DNA of 64,000 bases from Faecalibacterium gallinarum (GTDB taxonomy: Bacteria; Bacillota; Clostridia; Oscillospirales; Ruminococcaceae). The translations under genes and the position numbers were made by a program. Below the pieces are notes generated by a model, which was not told the origin of the DNA, ran no database searches, and saw only the letters and a list, made by a program, of their open reading frames with translations. Each line of letters begins with the position of its first letter. Positions within the stretch are counted from its first letter, which is position 1. Location: the NCBI RefSeq assembly GCF_022180365.1, contig NZ_BQKV01000106.1, forward strand, positions 1 through 64,000, written 5' to 3'. Positions 41,270 to 49,625 of this stretch are shown one piece after another.

Positions 41270-41737
41270 ATGTACGGAGTATCCAAAATCACCATCCAAC
41301 CCAGCCTTATGATGATCAGCGTCCAGGACGCCGAGTTCAGCGCCGGAAGCCTGGCCCGCTATCTGCAAATCTTTGCGGACAGCGGCGTTGTGGTGGATAT
41401 GATCAGCCAGAGCGCCCCCCACGGCACCAGCCTGGATTTCAGCTTCACCACCTCCAGCGAGGACCTGCCCCGGGTGATGAAGGCCATCGCCGCCGTCAAG
41501 CAGGACCCCAACGCCGGCAGCGCCCCCCTGATCAGCTCGGGCTACTCCAAGCTGAACCTCTACGGCGAAGAGATGGTCACCTGCTGCGGCGTGGCCGCCC
41601 GGGCCCTGAGCGCCCTGGCCGCCGCCGGCATCGAGGTGCTGCTCATCACCACCAGCGACCTGGATATCTCGCTTCTGGTCCGGGCCGAGAACGAGGACGC
41701 CGCCTACGACGCCCTCAAGGCCGCCTACCAGCTGTAA
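41270..41737 (+). CDS. Stand-alone double-ACT-domain protein (aspartokinase regulatory-domain-like)
   Basis: A 155-residue protein resembling the C-terminal ACT pair of aspartokinases (residues 1-75 and 85-150). Starts MYGVSKITIQPSLMMISVQD; KLNLYGEEMVTCCGVAARAL begins the second repeat. No kinase domain is present. In the lysine operon it could be a regulatory subunit for aspartokinase or a lysine sensor. Confidence 0.82.
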   Translation: MYGVSKITIQPSLMMISVQDAEFSAGSLARYLQIFADSGVVVDMISQSAPHGTSLDFSFTTSSEDLPRVMKAIAAVKQDPNAGSAPLISSGYSKLNLYGEEMVTCCGVAARALSALAAAGIEVLLITTSDLDISLLVRAENEDAAYDALKAAYQL

Positions 41738-41756
41738 GCGGTTAAACGACACAGAA

Positions 41757-41803
41757 AACCCCCGCCGCCTCTGCTTTTCGCAAGGGCTGCGGGGGTTTTT
41801 ATC
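41757..41803. terminator. Bidirectional terminator
   Basis: AACCCCCGC...GCGGGGGTT stem followed by TTTT, between the ACT gene and the OadB-like microprotein. Confidence 0.8.
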
Positions 41804-41820
41804 ATCTTACATTTACGGGG

Positions 41821-41973
41821 TTATTTCCGGCGCTTCCACCGTTTGACCAGGGTAACGGCCCCGCCGATCACTACCAGCAGAACCGCCCCCAGAATCAGCC
41901 AGTCCACCGGCCGGGTGGCCACATAGATGGCGGTGGGGCCGTCCGCCCCGCCGATGATGGTCAGATCGCTCAC
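41821..41973 (-). CDS. 50-residue membrane microprotein with an OadB-like motif
   Basis: A 50-residue peptide: VSDLTIIGGADGPTAIYVAT, then a membrane helix (DWLILGAVLLVVIGGAVTLV), and a basic tail KRWKRRK. The IIGGADGPTAIY motif is that of the beta subunit of Na+-pumping decarboxylases (OadB/GcdB), which is ~400 residues and uses the GPT turn for ion transport. Here it stands alone in a microprotein, with GTG start and AAAGGAGG upstream. Function unknown; possibly a membrane regulator. Confidence 0.72.
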   Translation of the reverse strand: MSDLTIIGGADGPTAIYVATRPVDWLILGAVLLVVIGGAVTLVKRWKRRK

Positions 41974-42001
41974 GGCGCTTTCCTCCTTTCCTGCGGGGCT
42001 C

Positions 42002-43366
42002 TCAGCCCACCTGTTTTGCCCCGCCTGCATCGGTCAGCTCCATCCAGTTGGCCTTTTTGTAATAGAAGAAAAAGGCGATGGAGCTGAGGGACCAGGTCAG
42101 GGGATAAACCAGATACACCATCTGGATGGAGTGGGTCATGGGGATGCTGATGGAGAGGAAGGTCACCCGGACCACGCACCAGAAGGTCATCATGATCAGC
42201 ATGGGGACCACCGCCTTGCCCGCCCCCCGGAGGACCGACGCCACCGAATGGGAGTAGGCCAACAGGCAGTAAAAGAGGGCCGCCGTCCTGGCTTTTTCCA
42301 CCCCGAAGCGGATCACCTCGGGGTTCGAGTCAAAGGCGGCCACCAGCTGGGGCGCCAGCAGGAACACCACCACCCCGATCAGCTCGGCCAGAAGGACGGT
42401 GGTCAAGATCCCGAACCGCGCCCCCCGGCGGGTGCGGTCCTTCTGGCCGGCGCCGAGGTTCTGCCCCACAAAGGTGGTCATGGCCATGGTAAAGCTGTTG
42501 ATGGGCAGGAACGCGAATCCCTCGATCTTGCTGTATGCGCCGTAGCCGGCCATGGCCATGGCGCCAAAGGCGTTGATGTGGGACTGGACGATCACGTTTG
42601 CGAAGGAAATAATGGAGTTCTGCACCCCGGAGGGCAGGCCGATCTGGACGATCTGCCGGAGCATCTTGAAGTCAAACCGGATCTGGGACAGCCGGATCCG
42701 GTAGCTGGCCTGGGTCCGGAGCAGCTGGGCGAAGCAGAGGGCCGCGCTGATCAGCTGGGAAACCACGGTGGCCAGCGCCGCCCCGCCCACCCCGGTGTGG
42801 AACCCCGCGATCAGCAAAAGATCCAGCACCAGGTTGACCACCGAGGAGACCATCAGATAATACAGCGGGTGGCGGCTGTCCCCCACGGCCTGGAGGATGC
42901 CCACGAAGATATTGTACATCACAAACCCCAGGGAGCCGAAAAAGTAAATCTGCAAATAGGCGACCGACTCGGGCATGACGCTGTCCGGGGTGCCCATCCA
43001 GGCCAGGATCTGGGGGGAAAACACCACCCCCACCACCCCCATCAGCACCCCGGCCACCAGGCCGAACGCCACCATGGTGTGGACGGCGCGGCAGACGTCC
43101 TTTTCGTCGTTGGCGCCGAAATAGCGGGACACGATCACCCCCGCGCCGGAGGCGATGCCGCTCAAAAAGCCGATCAGCATCGAGATCAAACTGCCCGACG
43201 AGCTGACGGCGGCCAGGGCGCTGCTGCCCAGGAAATTGCCCACAATCAGGGAATCGACGGTGTTGTACAGCTGCTGGAACAGGTTCCCCAGCAGAAGCGG
43301 CAGCGCAAAGGCGATCATACGTTTGGATATGGAACCGGTTGTCATCGGTTCGAGCGTTTTTACCAT
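42002..43366 (-). CDS. MATE-family efflux transporter
   Basis: A 454-residue 12-helix transporter of the MATE (DinF/NorM) type. MVKTLEPMTTGSISKRMIAF begins it; the paired 6-helix halves share the GNLFQQLYNTVDSLIVGNFL and MAGYGAYSKIEGF elements. MATE pumps export drugs and cations using Na+ or H+. Start at the ATG after GGGGGAGAG. It has its own promoter. Confidence 0.93.
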   Translation of the reverse strand: MVKTLEPMTTGSISKRMIAFALPLLLGNLFQQLYNTVDSLIVGNFLGSSALAAVSSSGSLISMLIGFLSGIASGAGVIVSRYFGANDEKDVCRAVHTMVAFGLVAGVLMGVVGVVFSPQILAWMGTPDSVMPESVAYLQIYFFGSLGFVMYNIFVGILQAVGDSRHPLYYLMVSSVVNLVLDLLLIAGFHTGVGGAALATVVSQLISAALCFAQLLRTQASYRIRLSQIRFDFKMLRQIVQIGLPSGVQNSIISFANVIVQSHINAFGAMAMAGYGAYSKIEGFAFLPINSFTMAMTTFVGQNLGAGQKDRTRRGARFGILTTVLLAELIGVVVFLLAPQLVAAFDSNPEVIRFGVEKARTAALFYCLLAYSHSVASVLRGAGKAVVPMLIMMTFWCVVRVTFLSISIPMTHSIQMVYLVYPLTWSLSSIAFFFYYKKANWMELTDAGGAKQVG

Positions 43367-43429
43367 GAAATCTCTCCCCCATCCCTGGAACAAATTTGGC
43401 TTTTCTTGCCGAACGCACAATACCCCTGT

Positions 43430-43458
43430 ATTATATACCCCTTTGCGGGCCCGAACAA
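43430..43458 (-). promoter_or_regulatory. Promoter of the MATE gene
   Basis: On the minus strand, -35 TTGTTC (43453-43458) and -10 TATAAT (43430-43435), spacer 17 bp. Confidence 0.75.
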
Positions 43459-43575
43459 GTATCCAAACGAGATTTAAGGCGCGCGGGCCGAACGGGCGGA
43501 AAACCGGCCCGGCGCAGCGCCCCCCTTTTCTCGGGGCCGCTTGCACAGGGCTAAAACAGGGTGTGGTCAAGCAAA

Positions 43576-43614
43576 AGAAAACAGCCCGGGAACTCGCGTT
43601 CCTAGGCTGTTTTT
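43576..43614 (-). terminator. Terminator of tmRNA
   Basis: AACAGCC...GGCTGTT stem with a T-rich tail on the minus strand, immediately after the tmRNA 3' end. Confidence 0.75.
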
Positions 43615-43617
43615 TAC

Positions 43618-43966
43618 TGGTGGAGGCGATGGGAGTCGAACCCATGTCCGAAAAGAATTCAGCGTGAGTATCTCCGGGTGCAGGCGATCAACAACATTCC
43701 CGCCGCGTCACGCCGGTCGCCAGGCTAACGCATTGGTAGCTTCATGAGTTCATGACGGTCCGCAAAGCTTAGGTCCGTTCACGGGCTGTACCTAAAGGAC
43801 GCCCCGGCCCCACACGGTACAGATGTGGGCGAGACGCGCAGCACTCAGGCTGCGAGCAACTGATAATTCTTGTTGTCAGTTATTGTTTTGGAGGATTTTA
43901 GAGCAGTTCCCCCGCTGCTACCCGCTGCTCAGGCCTCACTCTCCCCGTCGAAACCTTTACGCCCCC
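43618..43966 (-). ncRNA. ssrA: Transfer-messenger RNA (tmRNA)
   Basis: On the minus strand, the 5' end GGGGGCGTAAAGGTTTCGAC pairs with the 3' end ...CGCCTCCACCA to form a tRNA-like acceptor. Tag reading frame ends ...DNKNYQLLAA and a TGA (about 43845-43885, resume codon not certain). It rescues stalled ribosomes together with SmpB, encoded just upstream on the same strand. Length 349 nt. Confidence 0.95.
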
Positions 43967-44041
43967 ATGAAATGTGCGCATAGAGCGCACAGTGGGAAAC
44001 TTTGGTTCGGCCGAAAGCGGCCTGCCCGGCTGTGAAGCCGG

Positions 44042-44524
44042 TTAATAGTATTGGCCGTTGGATTTAACGGCCCGGTCGATGGAGCGCTTGGCGTCCCGCT
44101 TGGCGGCGTCCGCCCGCTTATCGTAGAGCTTTTTGCCCTTGCAGAGGCCCAGCTCCAGCTTGACCCGCCCGTGCTTAAAGTAGAGGGACAGGGGGATCAG
44201 GGTGTAGCCCTGGAGCTTGCACTGCTGGCCCAGACGGCGGATCTCGCTCTTGTGGGCCAGGAGCCGCCGCTCCCGCCGGGGGTCTTCGTTGAAGATGTTG
44301 CCGTGGTCGTAGGGGGTAATGTGCATCCCCTTGACCCGAAGTTCCCCATCCTCGATGTCCACCCAGCTGTCTTTCAGGTTGACCCCGCCGGCCCGCAGGC
44401 TCTTGACCTCGGTGCCCTTGAGCTCGATGCCTGTTTCCAGCGCCTCGATCACAAAGTACTCGTGGCGCGCTTCCCGGTTGGTGGCAATGGTCTTGACCGC
44501 CGGGCGCGGATTGACTGGCGCCAT
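44042..44524 (-). CDS. smpB: SsrA-binding protein SmpB
   Basis: A 160-residue SmpB. Core: HEYFVIEALETGIELKGTEV, KSLRAGGVNLKDSWV, GLCKGKKLYDKRADAAKRDA. It carries tmRNA into stalled ribosomes. Directly upstream of ssrA, so the two partners are adjacent. Confidence 0.96.
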   Translation of the reverse strand: MAPVNPRPAVKTIATNREARHEYFVIEALETGIELKGTEVKSLRAGGVNLKDSWVDIEDGELRVKGMHITPYDHGNIFNEDPRRERRLLAHKSEIRRLGQQCKLQGYTLIPLSLYFKHGRVKLELGLCKGKKLYDKRADAAKRDAKRSIDRAVKSNGQYY

Positions 44525-44651
44525 TCTGCGCGCCTCCTTTCCCTGTGGGGTGTGGGCCGGGGGTCCGGCCCCCTGCTACCCCGATAGTATACCATTTTTT
44601 TGCGAAAGTGCAAGGCCGGGCCCTGTCGAAAGAGCCCAAAACGCAAAAAGT

Positions 44652-45251
44652 TTACAATTCGTCCCGGCCCGCCAGCGCCCGGTAAAGGGTGGTTTCATCG
44701 GTGTATTCCAGGCTGCTGCCCACCGGCAGACCATAGGCCAGCCGGGTGGTGCGGATGCCCAGGGGTTTGATCAGCTTGGCCAGGTACATGGCGGTGGCCT
44801 CGCCCTCCACGGTGGGGTTCATGGCCATGATGACCTCCTGGACGGTGCCGTCCTTCAGCCGGGCCAGAAGCTCCTTGACCGAGAGCTGCTCGGCCCCCAC
44901 CCCGTCCATGGGGCTGATGAGGCCGTGGAGCACATGGTACATCCCGTGGTACTCCCGGGTGCGCTCAAAGGCCTGGACGTCCCGGGGTTTTTCCACCACG
45001 CAGATAACGCTCTTGTCCCGCTTGGCCCCGGCGCAGATGGGGCAGATCTCCTGCTCGGTAAAGTTCTGGCAGACCGGGCACCGGTGGAGCCGGGTGTGGG
45101 CGTCCTGGATGGCCTGGGCCAGGCTCTGGGCGTCCTCGTCCGACATGCTCAGCACCTGGTAGGCCATCCGGGTGGCGCCTTTGCGGCCGATCCCCGGGAA
45201 CTTGGCGAATTCCTCGATGAGTTTCTCGAGGGGGGCAGCGTTGTTTGCCAT
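44652..45251 (-). CDS. recR: Recombination protein RecR
   Basis: A 199-residue RecR: FAKFPGIGRKGATRMAYQVL HhH motif, Cys zinc site CPVCQNFTEQEICPIC near residue 57-72, and Toprim with CVVEKPRDVQAFE. It loads RecA during gap repair with RecO. Follows ybaB in the conserved dnaX-ybaB-recR order. Confidence 0.96.
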   Translation of the reverse strand: MANNAAPLEKLIEEFAKFPGIGRKGATRMAYQVLSMSDEDAQSLAQAIQDAHTRLHRCPVCQNFTEQEICPICAGAKRDKSVICVVEKPRDVQAFERTREYHGMYHVLHGLISPMDGVGAEQLSVKELLARLKDGTVQEVIMAMNPTVEGEATAMYLAKLIKPLGIRTTRLAYGLPVGSSLEYTDETTLYRALAGRDEL

Positions 45252-45273
45252 CCTGTTTCGCCTCCCGGCCGGG

Positions 45274-45618
45274 TTACAGGCCCATGCCGGGCAGGTTCAT
45301 CCCGCCGGTCAGTTTGCCCATCTCGGCGGCGGCGGTGTCGTCCACCTGCTTGACGGTGGCGTTGACGGCGGCGGCGATCAGGTCCTCCAGCATCTCGATG
45401 TCGTCGGGGTCCACGGCTTCGGGCTTGATGGTGATGCCCAGCACCTCGTGCTTGCCGTTCATCCGGACGGTGACCATCTCGCCCGAGGCGCTGCCGGTGT
45501 ACTCGGCGGCTTCCAGCTCGGCCTGCTTGGCCTTCATGTCATCCTGCATCTTCTGGGCCTGACGGAGCAGGGCGTTCATATCGGGGCGGCCGAAGCCAGA
45601 GGGCATTCTTGCTTTCAT
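45274..45618 (-). CDS. YbaB/EbfC nucleoid-associated protein
   Basis: A 114-residue YbaB/EbfC DNA-binding protein: MNALLRQAQKMQDDMKAKQA and the TVRMNGKHEVLGI strand. Function is nucleoid binding; conserved with dnaX and recR. Confidence 0.94.
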   Translation of the reverse strand: MKARMPSGFGRPDMNALLRQAQKMQDDMKAKQAELEAAEYTGSASGEMVTVRMNGKHEVLGITIKPEAVDPDDIEMLEDLIAAAVNATVKQVDDTAAAEMGKLTGGMNLPGMGL

Positions 45619-45648
45619 GGTAGTGTTCTCCTTTTTATTTTGATCTTT

Positions 45649-47451
45649 TTATCGGCGGTCGGGGCGCTTTTCGCTGTCCTGGATGGTGACCTCCAGCCCC
45701 CGCTCGGCCAGGGCCTGGAGGGACTGTTCGGCGGTGGAACCGGCGGCCGCCTCGGCGGCGGCTTTGGGCTCGTAGGGGCCGATGGGCACCGCGATCCCCG
45801 CTGTCTTGAGGATCAGGGTTTTAATAAACCGGCGGCTCTCCTTGTTGCTGCGGATGAAATCTCGGAAGGTCTTTCCCCCGTCGATCAGCACCCGGGTACC
45901 GTCGAAATAGGCTTTGGACTTTTTGAGATAGCTGTAGAGAAGCGGGTCGGCGTCCTGCATCTTGCGGACCACCTCGGCCCAGGGGCCGAAGGGTTCCGGC
46001 GCGTCGGCTGTCCCCGCGGGGGTGGCCGGGGCGGGCTGGGCCTGGGCCGCCGGGGCGGCAGGGGCCTCTTCCACTGGGGCAGGCTCGCTGACGGCCGGGG
46101 CCTCGGGAGCCATCTGGGGGGCGGGGGCCTCCCAGTGCGGGGCGTCCTGCCCGGCCAGAGGGGCGGTATCCGGTTCGGTCACCGGGGCCGCTTGGACCGG
46201 CTGGGCCGGGGGTTCTGCCACGGACTGGGCTTGGACCGGCTGGGGCTGCACCGGCGCCGAAGCGAAGGGCCGGGCCGCCGGAGCAGAGGCAAAGGGCCGG
46301 GCGGCAGTCTGTGCGGCCGGGGCGGTCTGGGCCGCCGGGGCGTACACCACCGGCTGGGCGGCGGCCGCCTGGGGCGGGTCGGCCAGGGCCAGCAGGGCCA
46401 ATTCCAGCTCGATCCGCTGGTCGCTGCCCCGGGCCATGTGTTCCAGAGCGCCGCCCAGGGCCCGGATGGCCCGGATGGGCTCCTGCCGGGGCAGGGCGGC
46501 GGCTTTTTCAAGGTAACGGGCTTCTTCCTCGGGGGAGACGCCCGCCAAGAGCCCCTGGCCCCCGGGCAGGGCGGCCAGCATCAGGCAGCGGTAGTGGGAG
46601 ATCAGCTCCTCGGTGAGACGCTTGACGTCCACCGACTGCTGACGCAGGGCGGCCAGCTCGGCCAGGGCCTCGCTCCCCTGCCCCGCTGCCAGGGCGTCCG
46701 AGATCCGGAAGAGATAGCTCCGGTCGGTGACCCCCGCCATCCGGCGGACGAGGTCTGCGTCAATCTTGGCGCTGACGCCGGCGCAGGTGTCCAGGATCGA
46801 GAGGGCGTCCCGCAAAGCGCCGTCGGCCAGCCGGGCGATGAGGGCCGCCCCGTCGTCCGACAGTTCCAGCCCCTCCTGGCCGGCGATGTAGCTCACCCGC
46901 CCGGCGATGTCCTCCGGCTCGATCCGGGTGAAGTCGTACCGCTGGCAGCGGGAGAGGATGGTGGCGGGCACCTTCTGGATCTCGGTGGTGGCCAGGATAA
47001 AGATCACATGGGCGGGGGGCTCTTCCAGGGTCTTGAGCAGCGCATTGAAGGCCGCTGTGGACAGCATGTGCACCTCGTCGATGATGTATACCTTATAGTT
47101 GCAGGCGCTGGGGGTGTAGGCCGTCTCGTCCCGCAGATCGCGGATATCGTCCACGCCGTTGTTGGAGGCGGCGTCCATCTCCACCACGTCCAGGATGCTG
47201 CCGTTGTCGATGCCCCGGCAGGCCTCGCACTCGCCGCAGGGGTCGCCCCCCACGGGGTGCAGGCAGTTGACCGCCTTGGCGAAAATCTTGGCGCAGGTGG
47301 TCTTGCCGGTGCCCCGGACGCCGGTGAACAGATAGGCATGGCCCACCCGCCCGGCGGCCACCTGGTTTTTCAGCGCCGCCACGACGGCCCGCTGGCCCAC
47401 CACGTCCTCGAACCGCTGGGGCCGCCATTTGCGATAGAGCGCACGGTACAT
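45649..47451 (-). CDS. dnaX: DNA polymerase III subunits gamma/tau
   Basis: A 600-residue clamp-loader protein. MYRALYRKWRPQRFEDVVGQ opens it; Walker A GVRGTGKTTCAKIFAKAV near 44, the four-Cys zinc site CGECEAC near 72, DEVHMLS (Walker B) near 122, and sensor SRC near 165. A long Pro/Ala-rich tail (about 390-500) leads to the C-terminal domain. Immediately downstream of SRP RNA as in Bacillus. Start set by GAGGAGG. Confidence 0.95.
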   Translation of the reverse strand: MYRALYRKWRPQRFEDVVGQRAVVAALKNQVAAGRVGHAYLFTGVRGTGKTTCAKIFAKAVNCLHPVGGDPCGECEACRGIDNGSILDVVEMDAASNNGVDDIRDLRDETAYTPSACNYKVYIIDEVHMLSTAAFNALLKTLEEPPAHVIFILATTEIQKVPATILSRCQRYDFTRIEPEDIAGRVSYIAGQEGLELSDDGAALIARLADGALRDALSILDTCAGVSAKIDADLVRRMAGVTDRSYLFRISDALAAGQGSEALAELAALRQQSVDVKRLTEELISHYRCLMLAALPGGQGLLAGVSPEEEARYLEKAAALPRQEPIRAIRALGGALEHMARGSDQRIELELALLALADPPQAAAAQPVVYAPAAQTAPAAQTAARPFASAPAARPFASAPVQPQPVQAQSVAEPPAQPVQAAPVTEPDTAPLAGQDAPHWEAPAPQMAPEAPAVSEPAPVEEAPAAPAAQAQPAPATPAGTADAPEPFGPWAEVVRKMQDADPLLYSYLKKSKAYFDGTRVLIDGGKTFRDFIRSNKESRRFIKTLILKTAGIAVPIGPYEPKAAAEAAAGSTAEQSLQALAERGLEVTIQDSEKRPDRR

Positions 47452-47504
47452 CCGCCCGCCTCCTCTCCCGGAAAGATGACAGAAAATAAAAAATCGGGCA
47501 GCGC

Positions 47505-47706
47505 TGCGGGGTTGACCCCCGCCTTGCGTAACTCGGCATACGGATGCAGGCTGACTGAAACGCACCGGGCACACCACTTAAGGCTGCTTGGTTCCCCACC
47601 TGACCTGGTTCGCAGAGGCCCCGTCGTACAGGACCCGCATCCGTATGCCGAACCACGCAGCAAGGCGCTGTCCGACAGATAACACAAGAGCGTCGCGCTC
47701 TGTGCT
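47505..47706 (-). ncRNA. ffs: Signal recognition particle RNA (Alu-containing type)
   Basis: On the minus strand, AGGTCAGGTGGGGAACCAAG then CAGCC carries the conserved GGAA tetraloop and asymmetric loop (domain IV). The long flanking stem CGGCATACGGATGC pairs with GCATCCGTATGCCG, and 5' sequence (about 47650-47706) forms the Alu part. The exact 3' end is uncertain. Lies just upstream of dnaX, as in Bacillus (scr-dnaX). Confidence 0.87.
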
Positions 47707-47712
47707 TTTAGT

Positions 47713-47741
47713 ATAGTACCATATTCCGGGGGAAAATGCAA
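47713..47741 (-). promoter_or_regulatory. Promoter of SRP RNA/dnaX
   Basis: On the minus strand, -35 TTGCAT (47736-47741) and -10 TACTAT (47713-47718), spacer 17 bp. Confidence 0.65.
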
Positions 47742-47745
47742 GGGG

Positions 47746-48146
47746 ATTTATACTCCCGCCCTCCCACCCATCTAATGTGTCCCCCCTGCCGCTGCGCGGC
47801 ATCCCCCCTCCGGGGGGAACTGGCCGAAAACCGCTGCTCCTGGGGCCGCCGCCCGGATTTGCCCAGCAACAACGCCGAAGCGCCGCCAGTGGCGGAAACA
47901 GCAAGGCGTTGTTGGCGCCGCGCTCCAATATTTGCAAGGGCGCAAGTCCCGCCGCAAATATTGGTTCAGCGCAAGAGATCCGGCCCCGCCAAGGCGGCCC
48001 TTCTCTTGCGCTGAGCTGGTTTTTCCTGCGCGGCAGATACCGCTTGAAAAAAACAGACCGCGTGGCAACAACAGCTCCCTGTTTCGCCCACTGGGCGCGG
48101 TCGGCTCCGCAGCGGCGCTTCGGCGGCGTTGCCCGCCCATTTAATG
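47746..48146. repeat. Mosaic intergenic repeat element, copy F
   Basis: It starts with TTTATACTCCCGCCCTCCCA (the second type of end motif), shares about 155 bp nearly identical with copy D (47839-47995), and contains the 61-bp hairpin module (47866-47926). The right part ends GTTGCCCGCCCATTTAATG. It begins 5 bp beyond the SRP -35, so it sits at a promoter edge. Confidence 0.85.
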
Positions 48147-48164
48147 CCCCCTGTTTTTTCACGT

Positions 48165-48216
48165 TAAGCTGTCGCGGCGCGGGCGTAATGGCCCCCACAC
48201 AAGCTAGGGCGCGGAT
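48165..48216. repeat. Degenerate 53-bp-type repeat unit
   Basis: TTAAGCTGTCGCGGCGCGGGCG...AGGGCGCGGATGAA resembles the 52/53-bp repeat unit. It runs into the 3' end of the YlbJ-like gene, overlapping its last codons. Confidence 0.55.
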
Positions 48217-49262
48217 GAATCCCTCAGTTTCCCCAGCCAGCAGACCACCAGGCAGCAGCCCAAAAACGCCAGGGCCGCGCAGTCGGGGGGCACCCGCCGC
48301 AGGGGCACCACCTGGGGCGGCAGGGTGCTGAACACATCCGCCGCGCCCCCGGGCAGGAACAGCCGGAACAGCCCCAACGACAGGGGCAGATGGAGCAGCC
48401 GGGCGGCCAGCAAGGGCCGGAAGGAAATCTCCTTTGGGCAGAGGGTGCGGATCTGCAAGAGGACCGACGCCCCTTGGACGCTCAGGGCCGCGCAGCAGAG
48501 CCAGGCCGCCCACCGCCCCGACCGGGCGGCCAGATCGCAGCCCGAACAGACCTCCAAAACCATGGCCAGGACGGTGGCCGCCCCGCCGGGCAAGAGCGCC
48601 CCCAGCCCCGCCGCCAAAAACCGGAAGTAGAGCACGAAACCGCAGAGTTTCAGATAGGCCACCGCCGCATTAGCGATGACCTGGTCGATCCCCCCAGCCT
48701 CCCCCGGGGCGGGGCGGGTTGGCCGTTCCACCGCCGGGGAGGACACCCGCCGCCCCAGCCGAAGCAGAAAGGCCGCCAGATACCCCGCCAGCACCTGGGC
48801 CAGGAAGAGCCGCACCCCCAGTTCGGCGCTCCCCAGCATCTCCCCGCCCACCGTCAGGACCACAAAGGAGGGGCCCGAGCAGATGCAGGCGGGCAGCAGG
48901 GCGGCGGCCTCGCCGGGGGTCAGCTCCCCCGCCCGGACGGCCTCGGCGGCGGCGTTGGCGGCGGGGGCAAAGCCCCCCACCAATCCCATCAAAAGCACAC
49001 CCCCTGCCGCCCGGGCCCGCACCCCGCAGAGCCGGGCCGCCGGGGTCAGGAACGCCCCCAGCACCCCCGCCGCCCCCGAGCGGACCAGGAGCACCGACAC
49101 AATTAAATAAGGGAAAAGGGACACCAGCAGCCCCCCGCCGCAGAGGGCCAGCCCCTCGGCCAGGGCCTCGGCGCAGGCCTCCGGCGCCGCAAAGGGCAAA
49201 ACCCCCGTCAAAACCGCCGCCAAGGCCAAGCCCCACCGCCCCAATTTGTTCGCACGACTCAT
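48204..49262 (-). CDS. YlbJ-like sporulation membrane protein (nucleoside-recognition fold)
   Basis: A 352-residue membrane protein with about eight helices. The ICSGPSFVVLTVGGEMLGSA and ELGVRLFLAQVLAGYLAAFL elements fit the YlbJ/SpoVV-like (nucleoside recognition domain) group, in which members move dipicolinate into the forespore. Start at MSRANKLGRWG. Near yqfC-yqfD. The last residues are in a repeat-like sequence. Confidence 0.72.
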   Translation of the reverse strand: MSRANKLGRWGLALAAVLTGVLPFAAPEACAEALAEGLALCGGGLLVSLFPYLIVSVLLVRSGAAGVLGAFLTPAARLCGVRARAAGGVLLMGLVGGFAPAANAAAEAVRAGELTPGEAAALLPACICSGPSFVVLTVGGEMLGSAELGVRLFLAQVLAGYLAAFLLRLGRRVSSPAVERPTRPAPGEAGGIDQVIANAAVAYLKLCGFVLYFRFLAAGLGALLPGGAATVLAMVLEVCSGCDLAARSGRWAAWLCCAALSVQGASVLLQIRTLCPKEISFRPLLAARLLHLPLSLGLFRLFLPGGAADVFSTLPPQVVPLRRVPPDCAALAFLGCCLVVCWLGKLRDSSAP

Positions 49263-49334
49263 AACCACGCCCCCCGGTTTATATATATGTAGCGGCCCGC
49301 AACTTCTTGCGCAGCCGTTATGGGAGGGAAAAAG

Positions 49335-49622
49335 GTGTCGAAACATCGCAAAAAGCGCACAACACCGGGCGGCTGGCTCAAGCTCTTGTTCCGGCAGCCT
49401 CCCGCCGGGCTGTACCTTCAGCCCTCGATCTACATCAGCGGCGCACAGATGGAGATCGAGCATTTTCGGCGGGTCCGCGCCTACGACGAAACCAAGCTCT
49501 GCCTCGAGATGGGGCGGGGGCTGTTCACCGTCTACGGCGACGGGATGCAGATTCTGACCCTGGCCGCCCACCGGATCACCCTGCGGGGGCGGTTTTTGCG
49601 GACGGATTTTTCGGAGGAATAA
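49335..49622 (+). CDS. yqfC: Sporulation protein YqfC
   Basis: A 95-residue YqfC: LYLQPSIYISGAQMEIEHFR and TVYGDGMQILTLAAHRITLR. The GTG (giving MSKHRKKR) is preferred because GGGAGG lies before it; an in-frame ATG five codons earlier contains the site. Its partner yqfD follows after 3 bp. Both are sporulation proteins. Confidence 0.9.
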   Translation: MSKHRKKRTTPGGWLKLLFRQPPAGLYLQPSIYISGAQMEIEHFRRVRAYDETKLCLEMGRGLFTVYGDGMQILTLAAHRITLRGRFLRTDFSEE

Positions 49623-49625
49623 GGA

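Noticed and set aside
45649-47451. Programmed frameshift in dnaX producing a short gamma form
   Set aside because: No slippery A-run such as AAAAAAG with a downstream hairpin is visible in the coding strand.
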